A stretch of DNA of 64,000 nt from Pirellulales bacterium (GCA_019636345.1 JAHBXQ010000004.1:124001-188000); one strand, 5' to 3'; shown: positions 7,110 through 16,053, counted from the stretch's first letter. Notes: a model not told the origin generated them from the sequence alone. Numbers and translations are program-made.

Positions 7110-7277
7110 ATGAGCAGTAAACGAGTCGCGGAGATTGGGGTCGATTCCTTCGACGAACCGACGGGGCGCTCGGCGCCCCAACGACAAGCCGTGCGAAGGC
7201 TGCCGGCCAAGCGAACCAAACGTCGGACTAATGCCGCCGCCGGAGGAATTCACCAGCGACGCAACCGGCGGACCTGA
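7110..7277 (+). CDS. Second small Arg-rich protein with C-terminal GIHQRRNRR motif
   Basis: A 55-residue frame begins at ATG 7110 after AGAGGG and ends at 7277. It reads MSSKRVAEIGVDSFDEPTGR, then a basic region with PAKRTKRRTN, and ends GGIHQRRNRRT. The shared C-terminal pattern GIHxRRxR(R/K) and the acidic-then-basic layout relate it to the protein at 5873-6061. The frame remains open upstream of the ATG, but that sequence is low-complexity. Function is unknown. Finding the same rare motif twice within 1.4 kb makes chance unlikely. Confidence 0.6.
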   Translation: MSSKRVAEIGVDSFDEPTGRSAPQRQAVRRLPAKRTKRRTNAAAGGIHQRRNRRT

Positions 7278-7582
7278 CCGACCGCCGAACGACGCGCGAC
7301 GGAACGACCGACAGAAGGAACGACGAAGGATTGCCGAGGGCCTAGCCGACCGACGCGAGACGGACGGCTGGCATGGCAGGAAGCTAAAAGAGTTGAAAGC
7401 CGCCAGCATGACGCTGACAGCCGGGCGACGAAGAAGTCGCCGCAACTACTCGAATTGACCAAGCGGCGCGGTCCTCCGGGACTCGCCGCCGCGCTGCCGG
7501 CCTTCGAGAGCCGTACGTGGCAGCGCACGTAGACATCATCCGTTGTCTTTCCCAACACTGAAACCTTTGAGACGACAGTACA
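7278..7582. other. Intergenic region, no gene seen
   Basis: This stretch of about 305 bp precedes the PEP-CTERM protein gene. No clear promoter pair, terminator or RNA was recognised. Confidence 0.5.
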
Positions 7583-8299
7583 ATGAAATCACTGGCTAGC
7601 AACCTGCGACGAACGCTGTTCGCCGCGATCTGTCTGCTGACGCTTCCGGGCGTCGCTTCGGCGGCATTCCTGGGCGCGTCGGCGACGATCGACCAATTGA
7701 CGCCCGGCATGTCGATCGGCGTCAACGGCTACACGTTCACCGACTTCAAGCTGACGCCGACCGCGTCAGTCAATCACACTCCGATTCCGCCCGAGAACTT
7801 CTCGGTGACGGCGATCGCGCTGCCCAACAACAAAGTGGAACTGAAGTTCCAGTTCCCCGGCGTGTGGAAGGAAGGCGAGTTCAGCGAATTCGTCCTTGAC
7901 TTCACTGCGATGGCGCCGCAGGGATACGCCTTCATGGAGCATGGACTCTCGTTCGGTCCGGTCCTGTTCGGCGACTTGTCGGGCAACCCGTATGCGACGA
8001 TCGTTGAGAAAGTGGTTCCGATGGATCCCAACAGCACGCAAGCGCCTTACACGCTGGGCGTGTTCTCGGATCCCGGCTTCACTCAACTCGTCGACAGCAA
8101 GCCGATCGTCACCCCCGCCAACAAGCTGCAGATCTCGAAAGACATCCAGATCTACGGCGGCAATGGCGACGGTCCGACGCGCGTCGTGCTGACCGACTTC
8201 AGCCAGACCTTCATGGGCGTCGTCCCCGAGCCGACCACGATCGGGCTCGCCATGATCGGGTTGATCGCAGTCACGGCCGTCCGCCGCAACCGCGGTTGA
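7583..8299 (+). CDS. Secreted PEP-CTERM protein of unknown function
   Basis: The 238-residue protein has a signal peptide (about 1-27; SLASNLRRTLFAAICLLTLP then ASA/AF), a beta-rich body without recognisable catalytic motif, and a C-terminal sorting signal: VVPEPTTIGLAMIGLIAVTA followed by VRRNRG. PEP-CTERM proteins are exported and processed by an exosortase, often in bacteria that make exopolysaccharide; no exosortase gene is in this window. The ATG at 7583 fits the signal peptide. It is a single-gene unit ended by the strong terminator at 8364-8401. Confidence 0.88.
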   Translation: MKSLASNLRRTLFAAICLLTLPGVASAAFLGASATIDQLTPGMSIGVNGYTFTDFKLTPTASVNHTPIPPENFSVTAIALPNNKVELKFQFPGVWKEGEFSEFVLDFTAMAPQGYAFMEHGLSFGPVLFGDLSGNPYATIVEKVVPMDPNSTQAPYTLGVFSDPGFTQLVDSKPIVTPANKLQISKDIQIYGGNGDGPTRVVLTDFSQTFMGVVPEPTTIGLAMIGLIAVTAVRRNRG

Positions 8300-8363
8300 G
8301 GTCGTCGACAGGCTAAGCCGATTTGCGCAGATTCTGCGCAGGGAATAGCTCCAACGGAAAGGA

Positions 8364-8401
8364 GACGCACGGCGCTCGCGCGCCGTGCGTCTTCGTTTTT
8401 T
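8364..8401 (+). terminator. Rho-independent terminator of the PEP-CTERM gene
   Basis: A perfect 12-bp stem (8364-8375 with 8380-8391, arm GACGCACGGCGC) with a 4-nt loop is followed by TTCGTTTTTT. It lies 65 nt after the stop codon at 8299. Confidence 0.92.
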
Positions 8402-8531
8402 CGTTTCTCTAAGCCAGCGGGGGAGTTCCGTGACGTCGCAAGTTTACGCTGCATCGGCAGCGGGCTGACGCTCAGCTCGCCGGCTGACGCCGCTTTCCAA
8501 CGCGACTCGTTCCCAGCATTTCTCCGTTTTC

Positions 8532-8560
8532 TTGACGGCGAGGTCTCTTCTCGCTTATTT
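8532..8560 (+). promoter_or_regulatory. Sigma-70-type promoter for the exported secretin-N-like protein
   Basis: TTGACG (8532-8537) and TTATTT (8555-8560) are separated by 17 nt. Transcription would begin near 8567, about 100 nt before the ATG at 8666. Confidence 0.5.
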
Positions 8561-8665
8561 TCCCGCCATGTGCCGAGCGGCGCCCGGAACCGCCCTCGGC
8601 GTGGGGTTTTCTCTCTGTGCTGGCGTGGCGCCGGAACCGCTGCGCATCAACCGAGGAGGCATGTC

Positions 8666-9787
8666 ATGCGAGTCGCTCTTGAGGGGTCATGCTGCGCGCT
8701 GACCGCAATGGCCGCACTGTTGATTGTCGGTCCGGCCGTCGCCCAATTCGGCGGTCGCGGTGGGGAGTACGGCGGGCGTCTGGGTGCGGATCCGGCTAGG
8801 ATGGACGAAGGCATGGGCGGGTACGGCGGCGGCGAGTTCGGCATGGCAGGGCCGGCCCAAGCCGAGGCGCTCGACCGACCGGCCTCCCAGCGAATGCGCG
8901 CCGTCGCTGCGGAGCGGATCAACGCGATTCTCGATCAACCGCTGCGACAACCGCTGCAATTCTCGGAGACGCCTCTCAATCAGGTGACGGCCGTCCTGGC
9001 TGAGGAGTACGAGCTGCCGATCGTGTTCGATCGCCCGGCGCTCGACGCTTTGGCCGTCTCGCCCGAGGTCGAAGTCTCGGTCGCCGTCTCCGGCGTGTCG
9101 CTTCGCTCGGCTCTTGAACTGCTGTTGGCCGAGGTCGAGGATCTTGCCTACGTCGTCGACAAGGAAGTGTTGCTCGTCACGACGGTTGATGAAGCCGATC
9201 AACGGTTGTTCACCCGCGTTTATCCTGTTGCCGATCTCGTCGCAGGCGCGTCGTCCGGCAGATCGCACGGCCCTGCGAAGCCGAATTTTACGGAATTTGT
9301 CCACGTCGTTACGGCGACCGTCATGATCGACAGTTGGGCGAGAAACGGCACGGGCGAGGGGCAAATCGAGCCGCTCGCGCCGGGGATGCTCGTCATTACG
9401 CAGACGGCCCGCGTCCACGACCTCGTCGAGGATCTGTTGGCCCAGATCCGGCTGGCTCGCGGACGTTTGCTCGACGTGGGGCAGGTTGAGGACGAAAATC
9501 CCTTTTCGATGTCGACTCGCGGCTTCAAGCTCAGTTCGCCGGACCTCGTTGCGGTCGAGGGCGCCCGGTCGACGATTGCGGACGCTTTGCGGCGTTCCGT
9601 CCCGTGGGACAACGTCTCCGCCGGCTCCGACGAGTCGTTTCTTCACGTCGTCGGCGATCGCGTCTTCGTGCGCCACACGGCCGCGGTGATCGGGCAAGTC
9701 GAGCAGGCGCTTGATCAGCTTGGTTTGGTCGACGGCCCCGCGGCGGAACGCTCGGCGGGTCGCGGGCGACGCGGCGGAGGATTCTAG
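8666..9787 (+). CDS. Exported protein with STN/secretin-N-like domain
   Basis: The 373-residue product starts with a signal peptide (MRVALEGSCC, hydrophobic AALLIVGPAVAQ) and a Gly-rich linker (about 30-60). From about residue 80 it shows INAILDQPLRQPLQFSETPL, VLAEEYELPIVFDRPALDAL, VAVSGVSLRSALELLL and YVVDKEVLLVTT, the pattern of STN/secretin short N-domains found at the periplasmic ends of secretins and TonB receptors. The remaining part reads as a second, similar domain (VYPVADL, LAPGMLVITQTARVHDLVEDLL). No secretin beta-barrel follows. The ATG at 8666 follows GAGGAGG and is preferred to upstream starts that would bury the signal peptide. Function is unknown. Confidence 0.8.
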   Translation: MRVALEGSCCALTAMAALLIVGPAVAQFGGRGGEYGGRLGADPARMDEGMGGYGGGEFGMAGPAQAEALDRPASQRMRAVAAERINAILDQPLRQPLQFSETPLNQVTAVLAEEYELPIVFDRPALDALAVSPEVEVSVAVSGVSLRSALELLLAEVEDLAYVVDKEVLLVTTVDEADQRLFTRVYPVADLVAGASSGRSHGPAKPNFTEFVHVVTATVMIDSWARNGTGEGQIEPLAPGMLVITQTARVHDLVEDLLAQIRLARGRLLDVGQVEDENPFSMSTRGFKLSSPDLVAVEGARSTIADALRRSVPWDNVSAGSDESFLHVVGDRVFVRHTAAVIGQVEQALDQLGLVDGPAAERSAGRGRRGGGF

Positions 9788-9988
9788 CGATGCAATCGGC
9801 GGCCGTCTGCCAGGCGAACGCCGTCCGCACAAGGTCGGCCCTGGTCATGCCCCCCGGAGCCGGAACCTGCTCGGGCGAGCGGAAGACGACAACTTGTCTC
9901 CGCCCGGGACAACGATGATGATAACCCTGTTGCTTGCGTCGCCGCTTCTTGCCCGTCGATTGATCCCCTCGCTTCGCCGCCACGCGCC

Positions 9989-10876
9989 ATGCACCTCGGT
10001 CCTACGCTTGTCGTCGACACCTTTGCCGAGGCGTTCCGCATGCGCTTCGCTCGGCTGGTCGTCACAGCGGCCGATTCGGATTGGCTCGACGCAGCGCTGC
10101 GGGCGTTTTGCGGCTACGGGTGCTCGGTGATCGGGTGCGACGCCGAGGTCGGGATCGAGCGGTTGCTCGCCCCGGCGGAAACGCCCGACGGTCGGCCGGG
10201 GGCGGCGGTGCTCGCTTTCGGGTTCTCGACCGAGGGGCTCGCCAAGGCCGTCCCCAACCGCGCGGGGCAGTGCCTGATGACCTGCCCGACGACCGCGGCG
10301 TATAACGGTTTGGCCGACGCCGAGGAGCAAGTCCCCCTGGGAAATCGGCTGCGGTTCTTCGGCGACGGGTTCCAAAAGAGCAAGGTCGTCGGCGACCGGC
10401 GTTTCTGGCGGATCCCCGTCATGGACGGCGAGTTTCTCGTCGAGGAGACCGTCGGCGTCGCCAAGGGGATCGCCGGAGGCAACCTGATTGTGCAGGGAAC
10501 GACCTCGACGACGGCGCTCGCGGCGGCGCGGCGCGGCGTCGAGGCGATCGCCGCCATGCCCGGGGTGATCGCGCCCTTTCCGGGCGGCGTCGTTCGCAGC
10601 GGCAGCAAGGTCGGCTCGCGGTACACGGGGCTCGTCGCCTCGACGAACGAGTCGTTTTGCCCCGCGCTCCGCGGACGCGTCGTGTCGGAGCTCGTCGCCG
10701 ACGCCGCGGCTGCCTACGAGATCGTGATCAACGGCGTCGACGAGCCGGCCGTCGCCGCCGCGATGCGGGCCGCGATCAAAGCCGCCGCGGGCGAAGGAGT
10801 CCCCGCCGTCTCCGCCGGCAACTACGGCGGCAAACTTGGCAAGTTTCACTTCCGATTGCGCGAGGTTCTGGCATGA
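9989..10876 (+). CDS. fhcD: Formylmethanofuran--tetrahydromethanopterin N-formyltransferase
   Basis: Ftr/FhcD moves the formyl group between methanofuran and tetrahydromethanopterin, a step of the H4MPT-linked C1 pathway that planctomycetes share with methylotrophs and methanogens. The 295-residue protein has the characteristic start VVDTFAEAFRMRFARLVVTA, then CGYGCSVIGCDAEVGIER, TCPTTAAYNG, GNRLRFFGDGFQ, and the C-terminal VSAGNYGGKLGKFHFRL. Family length and order match. In aerobic bacteria the enzyme normally works within a formyltransferase/hydrolase complex with FhcA, B and C, none of which is nearby. The stop codon overlaps the next gene by 4 bp, so the two are translationally coupled. 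Confidence 0.95.
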   Translation: MHLGPTLVVDTFAEAFRMRFARLVVTAADSDWLDAALRAFCGYGCSVIGCDAEVGIERLLAPAETPDGRPGAAVLAFGFSTEGLAKAVPNRAGQCLMTCPTTAAYNGLADAEEQVPLGNRLRFFGDGFQKSKVVGDRRFWRIPVMDGEFLVEETVGVAKGIAGGNLIVQGTTSTTALAAARRGVEAIAAMPGVIAPFPGGVVRSGSKVGSRYTGLVASTNESFCPALRGRVVSELVADAAAAYEIVINGVDEPAVAAAMRAAIKAAAGEGVPAVSAGNYGGKLGKFHFRLREVLA

Positions 10877-12105
10877 CCCCGCGTAACGTCGCATCAGCGC
10901 GAAGCGTTGCGCCGCTCGGCCGGCGCCGGCAAGTCTTGGTCTTGCTGTGCGGCTTAGCGTCTCTGTGCGAGTTTCGACCTGCCGGCGCCGCCGAGCCGCT
11001 TGACGGGGCGGAGGGGCGGCCGTTGGCGATTGAACAGTTTCGCCCCCGGTCGCAGCTTGTGCTCGCCGAGCACAGGCCGGCTCGGGCGAAGTTTCCGGTG
11101 GTCGACGTCCACGTCCACTGCCGGCACAAGTTGATGCAGTCTCCCGCGGCGCTTGACGAGTTCGTCCGGTTGATGGACGACCAACGGATCGCGGTTTGCG
11201 TCAGCTTGGACGGGGAACTGGGCGATCGACTTGTCGAACATCTGGCGTTTCTCGCCCCGCATCGCGATCGGTTCGTCGTGTTTGCGAACATCGACTGGCA
11301 GGGCTCCGGGCGGGAGGACGATCCGGCGACCTGGGATTGCCAGCGGCCCGATTTCGGCCGTCGCACGGCTGTTGCGCTGGCCGAGGCCAAGGCCGCCGGG
11401 GCTGCAGGGCTCAAGGTCTTCAAACAACTGGGGCTCGGATATCGCAACGCCGACGGCACGCTGGCGACGATCGACGACCCGCGATGGGACCCAATCTGGA
11501 CCGCCTGCGGCCAGCTCCAGTTGCCGGTGCTGATTCACGTGGCCGACCCGCGGGCGTTTTTCGATCCGGTCGATCGCTTCAACGAGCGGTGGGAGGAGTT
11601 GTCGCGGCATCCCGAGTGGAGTTTCGCCGGGCCCGAGTTTCCGACGCACGCGGAGCTTCTGGCGGCGTTTCATCGCGTCGTCGCCCGGCATCCGCGCACC
11701 GCCTTCATCGGGGCCCACCTGGGGGGCGATCCCGAGGACCTCGCGGCGCTGGGGCATGCCCTCGACACGTATCCGAACCTCCATGTCGAACTGGCGGCCC
11801 GCATCGCCGAACTGGGCCGGCAACCTTATACCGCCCGGGAGTTCTTTCTGAAGTATTCCGATCGCATCCTGTTCGGCACCGACGGTCCGCGCAATCTCGC
11901 CCGACTGCGACCCCACTGGCGGCTGCTCGAAACCCGCGACGAGTATTTTCCTTACGCCGAAGACCAGTACCCGCCGCAGGGGCTGTGGAACATTTACGGC
12001 CTGGGGCTCCCTGACGAGGTGCTGCGTCGCGTCTATGCGGAGAACGCGGCCCGGCTCATCCCGGCAGTCGCCGAGCGACTGGCGAAGGCGAATCGGGGGA
12101 GATAG
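10873..12105 (+). CDS. Exported amidohydrolase-family (COG2159-like) protein
   Basis: The 410-residue protein has an N-terminal signal-like segment (RRQVLVLLCGLASLCEFRPA ending near AGAAEP), then a metal-dependent TIM-barrel hydrolase: the metal-binding VDVHVHC (H80, H82), a barrel-strand His in LPVLIHVADP, FIGAHLGG, and the closing FGTDGPR with the conserved Asp. This arrangement matches the decarboxylase/amidohydrolase-2 family. The ATG at 10873 overlaps the fhcD stop (ATGA), which fixes the start and implies co-translation with the C1 gene. Substrate unknown. Export of this enzyme, if real, separates it from cytoplasmic C1 metabolism, so the coupling may reflect operon packing only. Confidence 0.85.
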   Translation: MTPRNVASARSVAPLGRRRQVLVLLCGLASLCEFRPAGAAEPLDGAEGRPLAIEQFRPRSQLVLAEHRPARAKFPVVDVHVHCRHKLMQSPAALDEFVRLMDDQRIAVCVSLDGELGDRLVEHLAFLAPHRDRFVVFANIDWQGSGREDDPATWDCQRPDFGRRTAVALAEAKAAGAAGLKVFKQLGLGYRNADGTLATIDDPRWDPIWTACGQLQLPVLIHVADPRAFFDPVDRFNERWEELSRHPEWSFAGPEFPTHAELLAAFHRVVARHPRTAFIGAHLGGDPEDLAALGHALDTYPNLHVELAARIAELGRQPYTAREFFLKYSDRILFGTDGPRNLARLRPHWRLLETRDEYFPYAEDQYPPQGLWNIYGLGLPDEVLRRVYAENAARLIPAVAERLAKANRGR

Positions 12106-12466
12106 CGAAACGGGGGCGGGGCTCAGGGACAGCGGCCCGATCGGAGGACAAGACTGGAGCGGCAGTGCGTCCCATCGTCCGATGATCCGAAAATCCCATG
12201 GCCCCATCGTCTCGCGGTCCCCTGAATCCGAATCCTTCCGCCAGCGGTCTCCGCTAGTTGCACCCTGCTCCGCCCCGCTGGTACACTTGGCGCTTGGCCG
12301 GACGACGGGAGCCGGCCGTAACTTCTACGTTTGCTGAGGTTTCCAGGCGGCCTTATGACGTCGCCATGCGGCGCGTCTTGCTCGCGCGCTCGCCGTCGCC
12401 CTGCGACCGGCCGTCAATCGCGTCGATGGCTTGTGCGGAAACCGACTCGTCAGGACCCATACCGCG
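12106..12466. other. Intergenic region upstream of the S1-domain protein
   Basis: This 361-bp region has a possible promoter near 12258-12287. No gene, terminator or structured RNA is evident. Confidence 0.5.
12258..12287 (+). promoter_or_regulatory. Possible promoter of the S1-domain protein gene
   Basis: TTGCAC (12258-12263) and TACACT (12282-12287) are 18 nt apart, and TTGG follows the -10. The matches are moderate. The leader would be about 175 nt. Confidence 0.3.
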
Positions 12467-14014
12467 ATGACTGTTGAATCCGACGACGCGCCTCGCCCCG
12501 AGGAGTCGACCCCTGCTTCCCCGGATGCTGCGCGGGAGTCAGTCTCGGCGCCGCCGGCTTCTGCCGTCGGCGACGAACCGGCCGCCGCGGCGCCGGTCCC
12601 CGTTCCCGCTCCTGGCGAAGCGGAGCGGCCCAGCGATCGGATTCAGATCGGCTCGCAACGCGAAGGGACCGTCGAATCGCCGAAGCCCGCGGCGCTCCCC
12701 ATCGCCGCGTCGTCGCCTGCTCCAGCGGCTGCGCCCCCCGCGGCGTCCAAGAAGTATCCCCCGCCGAATATTCGCGGTCAGTTGCCGCCCGAGTTGCAGG
12801 CCGAGTTTGACGCGGCGGTCGGGGAAGGTTCCGTTGAGTCGCTCCTCGAGCAATCCGTCGAAGCCGCCAAGCAATCGACGATCGCTCCCTCGACGAAGAT
12901 GACCGCCCGCGTGGCGAGTCTCCACGACGAAGACGTGTTTCTCGATCTGGGCGTGCAGTATCAAGGCGTCATCCCCGCGAAGCAATTTGAAACGCCTCCT
13001 GAGATCGGGGCCGAATTGAACATCCTCGTCACGCGCTTCAACGAAGATCAGGGGATGTACGAAGCGACCCTCCCCGCGGCCGCGGTCGACGTCGGCAACT
13101 GGGACGAGGTCCACGAGGGTCAGGTCGTCGAGGTGACCGTCTCGGGCGCCAACAAGGGGGGGCTCGAATGCACCGTGGCGAACATTCGCGGCTTCATCCC
13201 GATGGGGCAGATCTCGATGTTCCGCGTCGAGAACGCCGAGGAGTACGTCGGCCAGCGGTTGGCATGCGTCATCACCGAGGCGAACCGCAAACGCAAGAAC
13301 CTGGTCCTCAGCCACCGCGCCCTCATGGAGCGCGAGCGGAAGGAAAAGCGCGAGGAGTTGCTCGCCGAGATCGCCCCGGGGCAAATTCGCGAGGGGATCG
13401 TCCGCAGCCTGCAGGACTTCGGCGCGTTCATCGACCTGGGGGGCGCCGACGGGTTGATTCACGTGAGCCAGCTTAGCTGGGAACGCGTCGGCCATCCCAA
13501 CGAAGTCCTCACCGTCGGCCAGCAGGTGAAGGTCAAGGTCGAGAAGATCAACAAAGAGACCGGCAAGATCGCTCTCTCCTACCGCGAGGTCGGCGAGAAC
13601 CCCTGGGCCAAGGTCCCCGAGCGCTACCCTGTCGGGACAACGGCCAAGGGGACGGTCACCAAGCTGATGCAATTTGGCGCCTTCGTGCGGCTGGAGGCCG
13701 GGGTCGAGGGGCTGATTCATATTTCCGAACTCGGCCATGGCCGGGTGCAGCGCGTCTCCGACGTGCTGAGCGAAGGACAAGACGTCGAGGCCAAGGTGCA
13801 AAGCGTCGATGTCGACGCCCAGCGGATCGGCCTGTCGCTGAAGGCCCTGTTGCCCAAGCCCGAGAAGCCCCCCCGCGAAGAAGCTCGCCACGCCCCCGAA
13901 CAGCCCGATCCCGAGGCCGAGAAGCGCCGCGAGCGCCGTCGCCGCGAGGCCGAGCACCTCAAGGGAGGCCGCGCCGGCGCCGGAGGCGGCGAGATGTTCG
14001 GGCTGAAGTGGTAG
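12467..14014 (+). CDS. Multi-S1-domain RNA-binding protein (ribosomal protein S1-like)
   Basis: Four S1 OB-folds are readable in a 515-residue protein. They follow an Ala/Pro-rich N-terminal extension of about 100 residues: VASLHDEDVFLDLGVQYQGV, VSGANKGGLECTVANIRGFI, VRSLQDFGAFIDLGGADGLI and VTKLMQFGAFVRLEAGVEGL. The last two have the strongest RNA-binding signature. A basic tail (KRRERRRREAEHLKGG) closes the protein. S1 helps the 30S subunit capture mRNAs with weak Shine-Dalgarno sequences. Typical bacterial S1 has six domains, so this is either the short S1 of this lineage or a paralogue. The ATG at 12467 is the first that avoids unrelated upstream sequence. Confidence 0.88.
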   Translation: MTVESDDAPRPEESTPASPDAARESVSAPPASAVGDEPAAAAPVPVPAPGEAERPSDRIQIGSQREGTVESPKPAALPIAASSPAPAAAPPAASKKYPPPNIRGQLPPELQAEFDAAVGEGSVESLLEQSVEAAKQSTIAPSTKMTARVASLHDEDVFLDLGVQYQGVIPAKQFETPPEIGAELNILVTRFNEDQGMYEATLPAAAVDVGNWDEVHEGQVVEVTVSGANKGGLECTVANIRGFIPMGQISMFRVENAEEYVGQRLACVITEANRKRKNLVLSHRALMERERKEKREELLAEIAPGQIREGIVRSLQDFGAFIDLGGADGLIHVSQLSWERVGHPNEVLTVGQQVKVKVEKINKETGKIALSYREVGENPWAKVPERYPVGTTAKGTVTKLMQFGAFVRLEAGVEGLIHISELGHGRVQRVSDVLSEGQDVEAKVQSVDVDAQRIGLSLKALLPKPEKPPREEARHAPEQPDPEAEKRRERRRREAEHLKGGRAGAGGGEMFGLKW

Positions 14015-14149
14015 GCGAGTCCTGAAGCGTGAGGAAGGCTGCTGGGGGTGACTTCGCGTCGCCTGCGCCGGACGCTCACGCGCTGTCGCCGTCGATAAGT
14101 CTCGGTCCCCCGCCCTTCCGCATCCACTTTTCCCCCGCACCCTCCTCTC

Positions 14150-15283
14150 ATGTCCGACTTCACTGGCGGCGTGTTCTCGGAGCGGATCGACGGGGGTCGA
14201 GCCGGCGCGACGATCACGCTCGCTCCCGAGGGGATCGTCGCGTTCGCCTCCGACGGCCAGCGATTCACCGTCCGCTGGGGCGACTGCCAGCTGGAAATGG
14301 GGGGCGCCAGCGGGCGAATGGTTTTCTGCCGCAATGCGGATCGCTCGCTCACGATTTTCTGCGAGGACAAGCGGTTCCCGCAGGCGCTCGCGCAGGCCCG
14401 CGGCTCGGGGCTCAACGAGCAGGTCGAGCAGATGCTCGTGCTGCGTCAAGCCCGGGGACGCCAAGGGCGCGGGCTCCTTACGTTGGGGTTGGTCGCGCTG
14501 GGGCTGCTGTTGGTCGGCGGTTACTACGGCGTGATGGCCGGGGCGCGGGCAGCGCTCAAGGCCCTGCCTCCCAGCGTCGATCGCACGCTCGGCGATCACG
14601 CCTTCACGGCCATGGAGAAGGAAGGGCCCGAGCTTCGCGACCCCGTGGTCGTCGACGCGATCGAGACGATCGTCGAGCGGCTCGGCAAGCACGCCAACGC
14701 GGGGCGGCAAGGGGACGCGGCGTTCGATTTTCGCGTCCACGTGATCCAGGCCGACGTGCTCAACGCCTTCGCTCTGCCGGGGGGGCAAATCGTCGTCTTT
14801 ACCGGCCTGATCGCGGCATGCGACGACCCGAACGAACTGGCCGGCGTGATCGCGCACGAGATGGCCCACGTGACGCTGCGGCACGGCATCGAACGAATCG
14901 GCCAATCGATGGGGCTTGCGCTGGCGGTCAATCTGGTATTGGGCAACGTCGAAGGGATCGCCACCGCCGGGGTCGAGTTGCTGCGATTCGCCACGCAGAA
15001 CAAGTACAGCCGTGAACAGGAAGCCTCGGCCGACGCCGAGGGGGTGCGGATGATGCACGCCGCAGGGCTCGATCCGCGCGGGCTGTCGCGGTTCTTCGCG
15101 AGATTGAAGGCGGAGGGCCAAGGCCGAGTTCCCAAGGCCCTGGAATGGATCAGCACCCACCCCGACCATGACGCCCGGATCGCCGCCGTCGACCAGCAGG
15201 TCGACGGCCTCGCCGCCAAGCCGCTGGAGCCGCTGGAACTCGAGTGGGCGGAGGTTCGCCGCCGGTCGCGGGGAGAACGATAG
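14150..15283 (+). CDS. M48 family metalloprotease, membrane-anchored
   Basis: The 377-residue protein has an N-terminal beta-rich domain (about 1-100), one transmembrane helix (LLTLGLVALGLLLVGGYYGV, about 110-130), and a C-terminal M48 zinc peptidase with HEMAH (H236, E237, H240), QADVLNAFALPGGQIVVFTG upstream and a downstream REQEASADAEG segment carrying the third zinc ligand. M48 enzymes such as BepA/YcaL act in envelope protein quality control. The helix placement puts the catalytic part outside the cytoplasm if the N-terminus is inside. The unusual N-terminal domain (TITLAPEGIVAFASDGQRFT) is not part of the family core. Convergent with clpP. Confidence 0.88.
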   Translation: MSDFTGGVFSERIDGGRAGATITLAPEGIVAFASDGQRFTVRWGDCQLEMGGASGRMVFCRNADRSLTIFCEDKRFPQALAQARGSGLNEQVEQMLVLRQARGRQGRGLLTLGLVALGLLLVGGYYGVMAGARAALKALPPSVDRTLGDHAFTAMEKEGPELRDPVVVDAIETIVERLGKHANAGRQGDAAFDFRVHVIQADVLNAFALPGGQIVVFTGLIAACDDPNELAGVIAHEMAHVTLRHGIERIGQSMGLALAVNLVLGNVEGIATAGVELLRFATQNKYSREQEASADAEGVRMMHAAGLDPRGLSRFFARLKAEGQGRVPKALEWISTHPDHDARIAAVDQQVDGLAAKPLEPLELEWAEVRRRSRGER

Positions 15284-15422
15284 TGCGATCGCTCACGATT
15301 TTTGGACAGCGGCGGGGGCCAGAATAACGGTCCCTGAAGCCTGAAGGGCGCGCGGGAAGGACTGCGCCCACGCGGCGCAACGTAACATTCCCCGCCCGGC
15401 AAGAAAGCCGCTGAGGCTCCCC

Positions 15423-16010
15423 TTACGCCCCCATTCGGCTGACGACCTTGTCGATGATCCGGTACTCGAGCGCTTCCTCGGCCGACATGAATTTGTCGCG
15501 GTCAGTGTCTTTCTCGAGTTGCTCCATCGTCTGGCCGGTGTGCTCCATCAGGATCCGGTTGAGCTTTTGCTTGGTCTTCAGATACTCGGCCGCGTGGATC
15601 ATGATGTCCTCGGCGGTTCCCTCGGCCCCGGCGGAGGGTTGATGGATCATAATCCGCGAGTTGGGCAGGGCGTGGCGCTTGCCCGCGGCGCCGGCGGCCA
15701 GCAGGACGGCGCCCATCGACGCGGCCTGTCCCAGGCAGTAGGTGGCGACGTCGCAGGTGACGAACTGCATCGTGTCGTAGATCGCCATCCCGGCCGTCAC
15801 GCTGCCGCCCGGCGAGTTGATGTAGAGGTGGATGTCGGCCTTGGGATCGTCGGACTGCAGGAACAGCATCTGCGCGACGATCGCGTTGGCCACCTCGTCG
15901 TTCACCCCCGAGCCGAGGAACACGATTCGGTCGACCAGCAGTCGGCTGTAGATGTCCATGGCCCGCTCGTCGCGGCCGGACTTTTCAATGACGTAGGGAA
16001 TGAGCGGCAT
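15423..16010 (-). CDS. clpP: ATP-dependent Clp protease proteolytic subunit (ClpP, first copy)
   Basis: ClpP forms the tetradecameric proteolytic barrel used by ClpX/ClpA. This copy has 195 residues from ATG 16010 and a complete catalytic triad, Ser98 (LGQAASMGA), His123 (MIHQPSAG) and Asp172 ([10 protein letters not shown]), with the usual [11 protein letters not shown] loop. Upstream residues in the open frame are unlike ClpP, so [20 protein letters not shown] is the N-terminus. It is the last gene of a minus-strand run tig - small lipoprotein - clpP2 - clpP1. The presence of two different ClpPs suggests a mixed or paired barrel. Confidence 0.96.
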   Translation of the reverse strand: MPLIPYVIEKSGRDERAMDIYSRLLVDRIVFLGSGVNDEVANAIVAQMLFLQSDDPKADIHLYINSPGGSVTAGMAIYDTMQFVTCDVATYCLGQAASMGAVLLAAGAAGKRHALPNSRIMIHQPSAGAEGTAEDIMIHAAEYLKTKQKLNRILMEHTGQTMEQLEKDTDRDKFMSAEEALEYRIIDKVVSRMGA

Positions 16011-16053
16011 GACGGGCCTCGATTGACTCTGCTGGTTGTGATCGGTTTCTTTC

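Larger units (their letters stand above)
8300..8665. other. Intergenic region with terminator, short palindrome and promoter
   Basis: Besides the terminator and promoter annotated separately, a short dyad GCTGA-CGC-TCAGC lies at 8464-8476, followed by a second GGCTGACGC copy at 8482-8490. This resembles an intergenic repeat element. No gene is seen. Confidence 0.5.

Noticed and set aside
12539-15169. 876-codon minus-strand open frame opposite the S1-domain and M48 genes
   Set aside because: The plus-strand genes have clear domains and starts; the antisense frame shows no motif and compositionally mirrors codon bias of the real genes.
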